From DATAJX01 sp964601735 (GTDB lineage: Bacteria > Pseudomonadota > Alphaproteobacteria > UBA2136 > UBA6156): a stretch of 15,098 nucleotides of DNA. Each line of letters starts with the position of its first letter. Within the stretch, counting starts at the first letter, position 1. Positions 7,255 to 13,388 of this stretch are shown here, one piece after another. The notes under the pieces are model-generated. The model ran no database searches. It was not told the DNA's origin and saw nothing but the letters and a program-made list of their open reading frames with translations. The position numbers and the translations under genes were made by a program. The stretch is taken from positions 1 to 15,098 of the forward strand of contig CAZROO010000022.1 of the NCBI GenBank assembly GCA_964601735.1. Direction: 5' to 3'.

Positions 7255-8340
7255 ATGGAAAAGCTCCTTCACGCCATCCCCCTCGCCCTTACGTTCGATG
7301 ATGTTTTACTGGTGCCCGGCCCAAGCGCTGTTTTGCCGCGCGACGCCAATAGCGAAACCTTTCTCACCCGCAAGCTGAAGCTGTGCGTGCCGCTGATGGC
7401 CGCCGGGATGGATACCGTGTGCGAAGCGCCGATGGCGGTGGCACTGGGCAAGCTGGGGGCTGTGGGGGCGATTCATAAAAACATGCCGCCGGAACGGCAG
7501 GCCGATGAAGTGGCTACGACAAAAAAAACCGGGGCGACGGCGATTGCTGCCATTAGTATTGGCGATGATGCACGGATTGAAACCCTACTGAACGCCGGGG
7601 CCGACGCGCTGGTGATCGATACCGCGCATGGGCACAGCGCCGGTGTGCTGACGTTGCTGAAGAAGATCCGTGACACGTATCCGGGGACGCAGATTATCGC
7701 GGGCAACGTGGGTACCGCCGAAGGGGCCGAGGCTTTGATTGCGGCGGGCGCGGATGCGGTGAAAGTGGGCATCGGGCCAGGCAGCATCTGCACCACGCGG
7801 ATTGTGGCGGGCGTAGGCGTGCCGCAGCTTTCGGCCGTGATGGACTGCGCGACGGTTTGCCACAAGCACAAGGTGCCGCTGATTGCCGACGGCGGCATGC
7901 GGTATTCCGGCGACGTGGCCAAGGCCATTGCCGCGGGCGCCAGCGTGGTGATGGGCGGCAGCATGTTCGCGGGCACCGACGAGGCGCCGGGCGAGAGGAT
8001 TGAAATCGACGGCAAGGCCTTTAAGAGCTATCGCGGCATGGGAAGCATTGCCGCCATGCAGCAGGGCAGCGCCAGCCGCTACTTGCAGGACATGAAAACC
8101 GTCCCCGCCAAGCTGGTGGCCGAAGGGATTGAGGGTTTCAAACCCTGCAAGGGCCCGGTGGAAAATGTGGTGTTGCAGATGGTGGGCGGTTTGCGCGCGG
8201 CGATGGGTTACGTGGGCGCCGCGACGATTGAGGAGATGTGGGCCAAGGCGCGGTTTGTGCGGATTACCAATGCGGGTCTGACGGAGAGTCATCCGCATGA
8301 TGTGGCTCACATTCAGGCCGCACCGAATTACAGCCGGTAG
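7255..8340 (+). CDS. guaB: IMP dehydrogenase lacking the CBS (Bateman) domain
   Basis: Oxidises IMP to XMP with NAD+, the first committed step to GMP, in the cytosol. The 361-residue protein is a TIM barrel. It shows LTFDDVLLVP (residues 12-21), the catalytic loop GIGPGSICTTR with Cys179, IADGGMRYSGD (210-220), the GTDEAPGE stretch, YRGMGS (259-264) and the flap Arg275-Tyr276 in ASRYLQ. The flap pair and the C-terminal AGLTESHPHDV separate it from GMP reductase. Normal IMP dehydrogenases have about 490 residues with two CBS domains after the HKNM segment; here only a short linker (about 77-98) joins the two barrel halves, so allosteric control by nucleotides through those domains should be missing. 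ATG 7255 is preferred; an in-frame TTG at 7249 overlaps the -10 box. No Shine-Dalgarno is present. Confidence 0.88.
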   Translation: MEKLLHAIPLALTFDDVLLVPGPSAVLPRDANSETFLTRKLKLCVPLMAAGMDTVCEAPMAVALGKLGAVGAIHKNMPPERQADEVATTKKTGATAIAAISIGDDARIETLLNAGADALVIDTAHGHSAGVLTLLKKIRDTYPGTQIIAGNVGTAEGAEALIAAGADAVKVGIGPGSICTTRIVAGVGVPQLSAVMDCATVCHKHKVPLIADGGMRYSGDVAKAIAAGASVVMGGSMFAGTDEAPGERIEIDGKAFKSYRGMGSIAAMQQGSASRYLQDMKTVPAKLVAEGIEGFKPCKGPVENVVLQMVGGLRAAMGYVGAATIEEMWAKARFVRITNAGLTESHPHDVAHIQAAPNYSR

Positions 8341-8342
8341 GT

Positions 8343-9077
8343 TTACCAGTCGCTGTCGTCGTATTCAATGTAGCGGAACCGCATGGGCGGCGTGGGCGGT
8401 TCCTCCCTCCATTTGCGCATCAGCTCGCGGGCGCGGGCGTGGATTTGCGGGCGGATTTGCTCAAACCGTTGCATGGCGCGCTCCATGCTCACCGCCGAAT
8501 AACTGTAGGCGCCGCAGCGGCGGTTGTATTGCTCGGTCTGGTAGTCGATTTCGCGGTGCGCGGCGATGGTGTAGGCGTGCGGGGTGACCTCGTCCAGCAG
8601 TTCGCCGGTGGCCAGGCAGTAGAGCACCTGCCCGGCGTCGAGCACGTGGCCGTCGCCTACCGGCGGCAGGCGCGGCACCAGCGGTTTGGCCGGACCGACA
8701 CTGTACTGCACCACCACCGGTTTGGGCGGGGGCGACGCGACCTTGGCCGGTTTAGTGGCGGAGACGGTGGTGACAGCCGATTCCTGGGCCTGGGGCAGCG
8801 ACACCACCGGCGGCACGGTGGCTGACACCGGTGTGGTAACAGGCATGGCGACGAGCGAAGGTTTTTCTTCCTGTTGTGCCGATTGGGGCGGCGCGCCGGT
8901 GCGGTGCCCCAGCCACCAGCCCACGCCCAACGCGGCCAGCAGCGCCACGGCAACGGCGGCGCCTGCGCCAATGGAGGGCCTGTTGTTTTGACCTGGCGGC
9001 AGCGGCCGCTCGATGGGCGGCTCGGCTGGCGGGGGAGGCAATGGCCTTTTGGGTTTGGGCGGCATGGGGGAAATCAT
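8343..9077 (-). CDS. Unrecognised proline-rich, single-pass membrane protein
   Basis: I do not recognise this protein of 244 residues. A cytoplasmic proline-rich head (PPKPKRPLPPPPAEPP, residues 6-21) is followed by one membrane helix (about 35-57, ending GVGWWLGH), a Pro/Thr/Val-rich linker (about 60-140), and a folded C-terminal part (about 140-244) with two cysteines (Cys154, Cys188), a YLATGELLDEV-like stretch and a charged helix (VSMERAMQRFEQIRPQIHARARELMRKW). The layout resembles TonB-like or secretion-associated inner-membrane proteins in general form only. It converges on guaB with just two bases between the stop codons and is divergent from lgt. The start could be ATG 9077 or ATG 9065; neither has a Shine-Dalgarno, and a TATAAA-like box lies just upstream of 9077. 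Confidence 0.65.
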   Translation of the reverse strand: MISPMPPKPKRPLPPPPAEPPIERPLPPGQNNRPSIGAGAAVAVALLAALGVGWWLGHRTGAPPQSAQQEEKPSLVAMPVTTPVSATVPPVVSLPQAQESAVTTVSATKPAKVASPPPKPVVVQYSVGPAKPLVPRLPPVGDGHVLDAGQVLYCLATGELLDEVTPHAYTIAAHREIDYQTEQYNRRCGAYSYSAVSMERAMQRFEQIRPQIHARARELMRKWREEPPTPPMRFRYIEYDDSDW

Positions 9078-9152
9078 AATTTTATAAGCGTTAGAAACCC
9101 ATGCTGTTTTTAGCAGGTGGATTTTGGCGCGATTTTGGCCTACGGTGCGGGC

Positions 9153-9956
9153 ATGCTTGTTTGGCCTGATTTCAACCCCGTTGCGATTCAGCTTGGCCCG
9201 CTGGCGGTGCGCTGGTACGGCCTGGCTTATGTGGCCGGGATGCTGGCAGGCCTGTGGTACGCCAAGAAAATCACGCTCTGGCACAAGGCCAAGAACGTCA
9301 CGCCGGACGTGATGGAAAGCTTTTTCATTTGGGTGGTGATTGGCATTATTGCCGGCGGGCGGATTGGTTATGCGCTGTTTTACGGCCTGGCCCATTTGCT
9401 GGACGACCCGCTGTGGCTGTTCCGCGTGTGGGAGGGGGGCATGAGCTTCCACGGCGGCGCCATTGGCGTGATGGTGGCGATTTTCTGGTTTGCGTGGCGG
9501 CAGCGCATCCACCCCGCCGACCTGGCCGACCGCGTGACCCCCGTGGTGCCGATTGGTTTGTTTTGCGGACGGATTGCCAATTTCATCAACGGCGAGCTGT
9601 GGGGCCGCCATGTGCTGAACCCGGATGCGACGCCGTGGGCGATGGTGTTCCCGCAAGTGGACCCCCTGCCCCGCCACCCCAGCCAGTTTTATGAAGCCGG
9701 GCTGGAAGGCATTTTGCTTGGGCTGGTACTGTGGCTGGTGGTGCGGCACGGTGGCGATTACAAGTTCCGCCGCTGGGTGCCGACCGGCGTGTTTTTGGCC
9801 GGGTACGGGATTGCCCGCTTTACCGTGGAGTTTTTCCGCGAGCCGGAAATCACCCACAATGTTTTCGGTTTTGTCATCACCCAGGGCCAGACACTAAGCC
9901 TGCCGCTGATTGTGGCGGGGCTGGGATGCTTCTATTTGGCCTACCGGCGCAAATAG
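9153..9956 (+). CDS. lgt: Prolipoprotein diacylglyceryl transferase
   Basis: Inner-membrane enzyme that transfers diacylglycerol from phosphatidylglycerol to the lipobox Cys of prolipoproteins, the first step of lipoprotein maturation. The 267-residue protein has about seven membrane helices and the family's landmarks: RWYGLAY in the first loop, GGRIGYALFY (about 71-80), WEGGMSFHGG (about 94-103), the signature GRIANFINGELWGR (about 142-155), HPSQFYEAGLEGI and GYGIARFTVEFFREPE with the essential-type Arg. The start ATG 9153 gives the usual MLxxPxFxPVAIxLGP beginning; an in-frame GTG at 9117 would add 12 residues. It heads the run lgt-midA-pgeF, an arrangement common in Alphaproteobacteria. 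Three tandem 7-mers (TAGCGGC/T) cross its stop codon (9954-9974). Confidence 0.93.
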   Translation: MLVWPDFNPVAIQLGPLAVRWYGLAYVAGMLAGLWYAKKITLWHKAKNVTPDVMESFFIWVVIGIIAGGRIGYALFYGLAHLLDDPLWLFRVWEGGMSFHGGAIGVMVAIFWFAWRQRIHPADLADRVTPVVPIGLFCGRIANFINGELWGRHVLNPDATPWAMVFPQVDPLPRHPSQFYEAGLEGILLGLVLWLVVRHGGDYKFRRWVPTGVFLAGYGIARFTVEFFREPEITHNVFGFVITQGQTLSLPLIVAGLGCFYLAYRRK

Positions 9957-9985
9957 CGGCTAGCGGTTAGCGGCTGGTGGTTCGT

Positions 9986-10954
9986 ATGGTTCCTGCCTGG
10001 CTGGTGGATGAAATTGAATCGCGGGGCGGGTTTATTTCGATCCATGATTACATGAGCGTGTGTTTGTACCACCCGGTTCATGGATATTATTCGCGCGGCG
10101 ACAATTTTACCGAAAAATTCGGCAGGGATTTTGTCACCGCGCCGATGCTGAGCCCGATTTTTGCTTCGGCGATTGCGCACTGGGTTGAAAAGACGTGGCG
10201 CGATTTGGGGTCGCCTTCCCGGTTCATCCTGGCTGAGGCCGGACCGGGAGATGGGACGTTAATATTCCATACTTTAAACGAGTTAAGCAAAGATATTCTT
10301 TCGTCATGTGAAGTACTGATGATTGAAACATCGCCTGTATTGACGGCGATGCAGCAGGGAAAACTGCGTGGCAAAAAAGTGCGTTGGGTGACAGAGTTGG
10401 CGGCACAGGACGCGCCGGTGATTCTGGTGGCGAATGAGTTGCTGGATGCTTTTCCGGTTCATCAGTTTGAGGTGAAGGATGGTGAGTGGGTTGAACGCGG
10501 ATTCGATGGTGAGTTGAATCTTGCGGTGAGGAAGGGGGACGTGGATCCCGGCCTGCGCCGGGATGAAGCCACCGTAGGAGAGATTTCGCCGGAGATGGAT
10601 GCATGGTTGCTGAAACTGCGTGACACCGCCAGTGCGGCGCTGTTGATTGATTACGGGTATGTGGAGGGTTCCGGCGACAGCGTGCAGGCGATGCGGGGGC
10701 ACCGGCCGGTGGCGCTGACTCATGAACCGGGGGCGAGTGACATCACCGCGCATGTCAATTTTGCCCAAGCCGTGCGCACACTCCAGGGTAGCAGCCGGGT
10801 GACCGACTTGGCGGAATTCCTTTTGAGTAACAAGATATTAGACGCCGCCGAGGCGACGATCAACGACGAATCGACTGCGGCGACACTGCACCGCCTCCTC
10901 CACCCCACGCGCATGGGGGCCCTGTTCAAAGTGCTGGAGTACCGGCAAAAATAA
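9986..10954 (+). CDS. MidA/NDUFAF7-family SAM-dependent methyltransferase
   Basis: Class I methyltransferase of the DUF185 family; the mitochondrial member NDUFAF7 dimethylates an arginine of a complex I subunit, but the bacterial target is not settled. The protein has 322 residues, a little short for the family. Visible motifs include GYYSRGDNF and DFVTAPMLSP near the N-terminus, the SAM loop LAEAGPGDGTL (about 82-92), ANELLDAFPVHQF (about 149-161), LLIDYGY (about 219-225) and DITAHVNFAQA. A family 1 palindromic repeat (10541-10566) is translated in frame as VDPGLRRDE within a poorly conserved loop, presumably tolerated. I chose ATG 9986 with a weak GGTGG upstream; GTG 9977 is possible. It lies 29 bases after lgt and three bases before pgeF, so one transcript is likely. 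Confidence 0.85.
   Translation: MVPAWLVDEIESRGGFISIHDYMSVCLYHPVHGYYSRGDNFTEKFGRDFVTAPMLSPIFASAIAHWVEKTWRDLGSPSRFILAEAGPGDGTLIFHTLNELSKDILSSCEVLMIETSPVLTAMQQGKLRGKKVRWVTELAAQDAPVILVANELLDAFPVHQFEVKDGEWVERGFDGELNLAVRKGDVDPGLRRDEATVGEISPEMDAWLLKLRDTASAALLIDYGYVEGSGDSVQAMRGHRPVALTHEPGASDITAHVNFAQAVRTLQGSSRVTDLAEFLLSNKILDAAEATINDESTAATLHRLLHPTRMGALFKVLEYRQK
10541..10566 (+). repeat. Palindromic repeat family 1, inside the midA coding region
   Basis: Arms ATCCCGGC (10545-10552) and GCCGGGAT (10557-10564) with loop CTGC, preceded by GTGG and followed by GA. It differs from the intergenic copy at 2563-2588 only in the loop. It keeps the reading frame and encodes VDPGLRRDE. Confidence 0.8.
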
Positions 10955-10957
10955 CCC

Positions 10958-11644
10958 ATGCTTGGGGTTCCGAATTTTGTACCGTTGGATTTTGACCTGC
11001 CGGGAGCGGACAGCCGCTTTGGCACGCGCGCCCATACCCACCCCGACGCCAACCAGACCGTGGTGCACTACACCAACCTGCTGGGGCCGGTAGCGCATTT
11101 GCGGCAGGTGCACGGCAAGCGGATTGTTTACGCCAAGAGCGGCGGTTTGTACGAAGAGGCCGACGCGGTTTACACCGACCGCCCCAACCTGTGGCTGGCG
11201 GTAAAAACCGCTGATTGCGTGCCGGTGCTGCTATCCGCTCCCGGCGTGGTGGGTGCGGTGCATGCGGGGTGGCGGGGTTTGAAGGAAGGCGTCATTGCCG
11301 AGGCAGTGAAGACCCTTTGCGGGGCCGCCAATATCATGCCGGATGAAATCCATGCCGCGGTGGGGCCGTGCATTTCCGCGCCCTTCTACGAAGTGGAAGT
11401 GGAGATTGCCGATGGCATCCCCCATGCCGTGCACGGGCCGAGCAAAAACTACGGCAAGGCGCTGTTAAATTTGGGCCAGACCGCGCGCGAACAGTTGCTG
11501 GCGGCGGGCGTGCCGGGCCGTCAGGCGCACCAGGTGAGGCGTTGTACCTTCAAGGAGAAGAGCTGGTTCAACAGCTACCGCAGGACGAAGGGTGGAGACC
11601 CAGCCGCCTACGCAGTTCAGTTATCTTTAATTAAACTAGCTTAA
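10958..11644 (+). CDS. pgeF: Peptidoglycan editing factor PgeF (YfiH/laccase-domain family)
   Basis: Cytosolic zinc enzyme family (DUF152); E. coli PgeF removes wrongly incorporated residues from muropeptide precursors, and other members act on purine nucleosides. The 228-residue protein shows the conserved metal and active-site pieces: QVHGKRI, EADAVYTDRP, VKTADCVPVLL (Cys of TADC), GAVHAGWRGL (His), AAVGPCISAPFYEV (Cys of GPCIS) and FNSYRR. The last 16 codons (11594-11641) are rich in A/T-ending codons (TTA twice, CTA, AAA, GCA, CCA, GGA), unlike the preceding 200 codons. The same peptide in native codons is repeated 97 bp downstream without a gene in front (11691-11741), so the present gene end seems to be an imported, recoded substitute. 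It starts three bases after the midA stop. Confidence 0.92.
   Translation: MLGVPNFVPLDFDLPGADSRFGTRAHTHPDANQTVVHYTNLLGPVAHLRQVHGKRIVYAKSGGLYEEADAVYTDRPNLWLAVKTADCVPVLLSAPGVVGAVHAGWRGLKEGVIAEAVKTLCGAANIMPDEIHAAVGPCISAPFYEVEVEIADGIPHAVHGPSKNYGKALLNLGQTAREQLLAAGVPGRQAHQVRRCTFKEKSWFNSYRRTKGGDPAAYAVQLSLIKLA
11594..11644 (+). repeat. Recoded C-terminal end of pgeF (in-gene copy)
   Basis: Encodes GDPAAYAVQLSLIKLA plus TAA. Compared with 11691-11741 it has 14 base differences in 12 codons and no amino-acid change. Its codons end mostly in A or T. Confidence 0.9.
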
Positions 11645-11659
11645 TTTCGCGGGCGCACA

Positions 11660-11686
11660 GCCCTTATGAAGCGCACCTTTGGTGCG
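11660..11686 (+). repeat. Hairpin repeat, family 2 (pgeF copy)
   Basis: The 11-mer GCCCTTATGAA (11660-11670) is followed by G and the hairpin CGCACC-TTT-GGTGCG (11672-11686, GCGCACC context). The same 11-mer plus TTT-loop hairpin lies in the tRNA spacer at 567-594. It occupies most of the segment between the two pgeF ends. Confidence 0.6.
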
Positions 11687-11690
11687 ACGC

Positions 11691-11741
11691 GGCGACCCTG
11701 CCGCTTATGCGGTGCAGCTTTCCCTCATTAAGCTGGCGTAA
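11691..11741 (+). pseudogene. Orphan original C-terminal end of pgeF
   Basis: In frame this reads GDPAAYAVQLSLIKLA and TAA, identical in protein to the present pgeF end, preceded by CGACGC (Arg-Arg). An upstream in-frame TGA (11667-11669) and the lack of any start show it is not a gene by itself. Codons are GC-rich (GGC, GCG, GTG, CTC, AAG, CTG), matching the body of pgeF, so this is probably the ancestral end displaced by the insertion. Confidence 0.8.
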
Positions 11742-11757
11742 CCCGTAAGCGCCGCGC

Positions 11758-11763
11758 TATAAC
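11758..11763 (+). promoter_or_regulatory. Candidate -10 box five bases before an ATG
   Basis: TATAAC lies five bases before the ATG at 11769, the same spacing as in guaB. No good -35 box is seen at 16-19 bases, so the call is weak. Confidence 0.35.
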
Positions 11764-11768
11764 GCGCC

Positions 11769-12185
11769 ATGCCCCAACCCAAACCCGTTGCCCTGACCCT
11801 GTGCGTTCAATGCGGCACGCCCGGCGTGGTGCGCGGGCGGAACGGCAAAAAGCGCGCCAACCCCGCCAACCAGAAACTGGCGGTGGAGATTAAACATTTA
11901 TTGGATGCGTTGGACGCACAGGTGCAGGTGCGGTTGAGCCGCTGCCAGGAAAACTGCAACAACCCGTGCAGCTGGCAATTGGCGAGTGCGCATGGCGAGA
12001 GCCTCCAGTTTGGCAAGGGCGGCCAGCCGGGCGGTCCGCAGGCGGCGGATATTGCCGCCGTAGCCTGCGCCTATGCGGCGTTGCCGGTGGGGGAGCGTTT
12101 CAATAAAAAAGAGTTCCCGGTTTTAAAAGGCACGATGGCGGCACGGGTAGCACCGTGGCCGCGCGTGAAAGCACAGCCTGAATAA
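11769..12185 (+). CDS. DUF1636-like cysteine-rich protein (putative metal or Fe-S binding)
   Basis: A cytosolic protein of 138 residues without signal peptide. It begins with LTLCVQCGTPG (Cys12, Cys15), has a helical middle (KLAVEIKHLLDALDA), then the stretch VQVRLSRCQENCNNPCSWQ (Cys59, Cys63, Cys67) and ends with a segment typical of an alpha/beta fold. The CxxC near the N-terminus and the Cys-x3-Cys after a beta strand match the pattern of the DUF1636 metal-binding family, which resembles thioredoxin-like 2Fe-2S ferredoxins. The bound cofactor is not known from the sequence. No Shine-Dalgarno precedes the ATG; a TATAAC box five bases upstream suggests a leaderless mRNA. A 13-bp hairpin follows immediately after the stop. 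Confidence 0.65.
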   Translation: MPQPKPVALTLCVQCGTPGVVRGRNGKKRANPANQKLAVEIKHLLDALDAQVQVRLSRCQENCNNPCSWQLASAHGESLQFGKGGQPGGPQAADIAAVACAYAALPVGERFNKKEFPVLKGTMAARVAPWPRVKAQPE

Positions 12186-12186
12186 G

Positions 12187-12219
12187 CCAAAGGCGCTTCT
12201 GGTGAAGAAGCGCCTTTGG
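12187..12219. terminator. Bidirectional hairpin between convergent genes
   Basis: A perfect 13-bp stem CCAAAGGCGCTTC (12187-12199) and GAAGCGCCTTTGG (12207-12219) with loop TGGTGAA lies between the stops at 12185 (plus) and 12225 (minus). No long T tract follows on either side, so it may slow or end transcription weakly, or protect mRNA 3' ends. Confidence 0.55.
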
Positions 12220-12224
12220 GTAAC

Positions 12225-12533
12225 TTAAATGCAGTACGCATGCAGCCGTGGGGCATCGGAACAGCCCGCGGCCTTGCCCGCCGGATGGGTTTTTACCACC
12301 ATCGGCAACCGCAGCTTGCCCGGCCCGGCCTCGACCGGGTTCGGCACCCTGAGTTCGGTAAAAGGAACGCCGGACCCCAACTCGAGGGGCATATCGGCCC
12401 AGCGGCTGTCAAACGAGTCGTGGCGTTCTGCCAGCTTGGGTTTGGGCGCATTGGGCATAGCCCAGATAACCGTGGTAAATACCGAAAGCAGGCCCACGGT
12501 TGCGACGGCAGCCCGTTTAGTGAAGATTTCCAT
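12225..12533 (-). CDS. Small hypothetical exported or membrane-anchored protein
   Basis: I do not recognise this 102-residue protein. Residues 7-26 (RAAVATVGLLSVFTTVIWAM) form a hydrophobic N-terminal segment after a short basic start, either a signal peptide or an anchor. The rest is Pro-rich and moderately charged, with a conserved-looking DSFDSRWADMPLELGSG stretch and two cysteines near the C-terminus (Cys90, Cys101) that could form a disulfide in the periplasm. GGGGA lies about nine bases upstream of the ATG at 12533. It follows the yceI gene on the same strand after 128 bases that hold a GCCGT-CAA-ACGGC hairpin, a tandem 8-mer and two GTATAC palindromes, so it may have its own promoter. 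Confidence 0.6.
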   Translation of the reverse strand: MEIFTKRAAVATVGLLSVFTTVIWAMPNAPKPKLAERHDSFDSRWADMPLELGSGVPFTELRVPNPVEAGPGKLRLPMVVKTHPAGKAAGCSDAPRLHAYCI

Positions 12534-12591
12534 GATGCGATTCCCCGGAGAGAAGAAAAGCCGTCAAACGGCCAGGTGATACACAACTGAA

Positions 12592-12607
12592 GTGCCATCG
12601 TGCCATC
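12592..12607. repeat. Tandem 8-mer upstream of the small exported protein gene
   Basis: GTGCCATC is present twice in tandem (12592-12599 and 12600-12607). Two GTATAC palindromes lie nearby at 12615-12620 and 12630-12635. Together they could be regulator binding sites for the minus-strand gene starting at 12533. Confidence 0.35.
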
Positions 12608-12661
12608 AAAATGTGTATACAGTAAGAGGGTATACGGTTTTATTTGAAGCGGAGCGGCAGG

Positions 12662-13279
12662 TTAGCCTTTTTTGTTGAACTCACTTTCGAGCCAGATGTC
12701 GACGTCATCGCCGACCATGGGGATGTAACCGCCCATGTTGAACGCGCTGCGTTTGAGGATGGTGTGGGCGCTGAAGCCCATGCTCTCCTTGCCCTCGAAG
12801 TTTTTGGCGTGGCCGTGGAAGGTCACGTCGAACGTGACCGGGCGGGTGATGCCGTGCATGGTGACGTCGGTTTCGAGCCTGCCCCGGTCGGGGCTGACGA
12901 TTTCCAGCTTTTTGGCCACCAGCTTGATGGTGGGAAAGTGTTCGGCGTCGAAAAAACCGGCACCTTTAAGCGTGCTGTCGAGCGTGGGGTTGCCGGTGTC
13001 GATATTCGAGAGCTTGACCCTGCCTTCCATATTCACGCCGGTGGGATTTTGCGGGTTGAAGGCTAGGCGTGCGTCGACGTTGTTGAAGCGGCCGACGAAA
13101 TTGGACAGCCCCATGTGCGAGATGCGGAAGGTGACGCTACTGTGGTGCGGGTCGGCGACGTAGGTGCCGGCTTCGGCGGTGCGGTAGTCGGGATTCGGCG
13201 GGGTGAATTTGAAATCGGCGGCGTGGACGGCGGTAAAGGCTGTCGTCGCCAGCAGCGCGGTCGCGAACAGGGTACGCAT
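12662..13279 (-). CDS. yceI: YceI-family periplasmic protein
   Basis: Lipocalin-like beta-barrel protein thought to bind isoprenoid-type lipids in the periplasm; the exact role is not established. The 205-residue protein starts with a signal peptide (MRTLFATALLATTAFTAVHA). The mature part follows the YceI pattern: GTYVADPHHSSVTFRISHMG (about 38-57), SNFVGRFNNVDARLAF, VNMEGRVKLSNIDTG, LKGAGFFDAEHFPTIKLVA, GRLETDVTMHGITRPVTFDV (about 135-154) and a final VGDDVDIWLESEF strand. All the usual conserved segments are present and the length fits. ATG 13279 is chosen because AGGAAG lies seven bases upstream; a GTG at 13303 would spoil the signal peptide. The gene follows a strong terminator belonging to the gene at 13389-13697, so it is transcribed separately. 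Confidence 0.9.
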   Translation of the reverse strand: MRTLFATALLATTAFTAVHAADFKFTPPNPDYRTAEAGTYVADPHHSSVTFRISHMGLSNFVGRFNNVDARLAFNPQNPTGVNMEGRVKLSNIDTGNPTLDSTLKGAGFFDAEHFPTIKLVAKKLEIVSPDRGRLETDVTMHGITRPVTFDVTFHGHAKNFEGKESMGFSAHTILKRSAFNMGGYIPMVGDDVDIWLESEFNKKG

Positions 13280-13342
13280 GAATGACTTCCTTTTGTTGGG
13301 CACATCTTCAGCGGGGCGGCGTTAAAAAACAATCAAGAAGGC

Positions 13343-13375
13343 AAAACGCCCGCCGATTTCCCGGCGGGCGTTTTT
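13343..13375. terminator. Strong intrinsic terminator
   Basis: Arms AAAACGCCCGCCG (13343-13355) and CGGCGGGCGTTTT (13362-13374) flank a six-base loop. On the minus strand it follows the stop of the gene at 13389; a T run exists on both strands, so it could work in both directions. Confidence 0.85.
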
Positions 13376-13388
13376 ATTCGATGGTCGG

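Noticed and set aside
9078..9857. Long upstream extension of the minus-strand frame beyond 9077
   Set aside because: It would run through lgt on the other strand; the extension is a shadow of lgt, and the natural N-terminus is at 9077 or 9065.
11691..11741. Simple recent tandem duplication of the pgeF end
   Set aside because: A recent duplication would be near-identical in DNA; here about 29% of coding bases differ, yet every change is synonymous.
12216..12590. Plus-strand open frames opposite the small exported protein gene
   Set aside because: No signal or ribosome site; the minus-strand frame has an N-terminal hydrophobic segment and a ribosome site.
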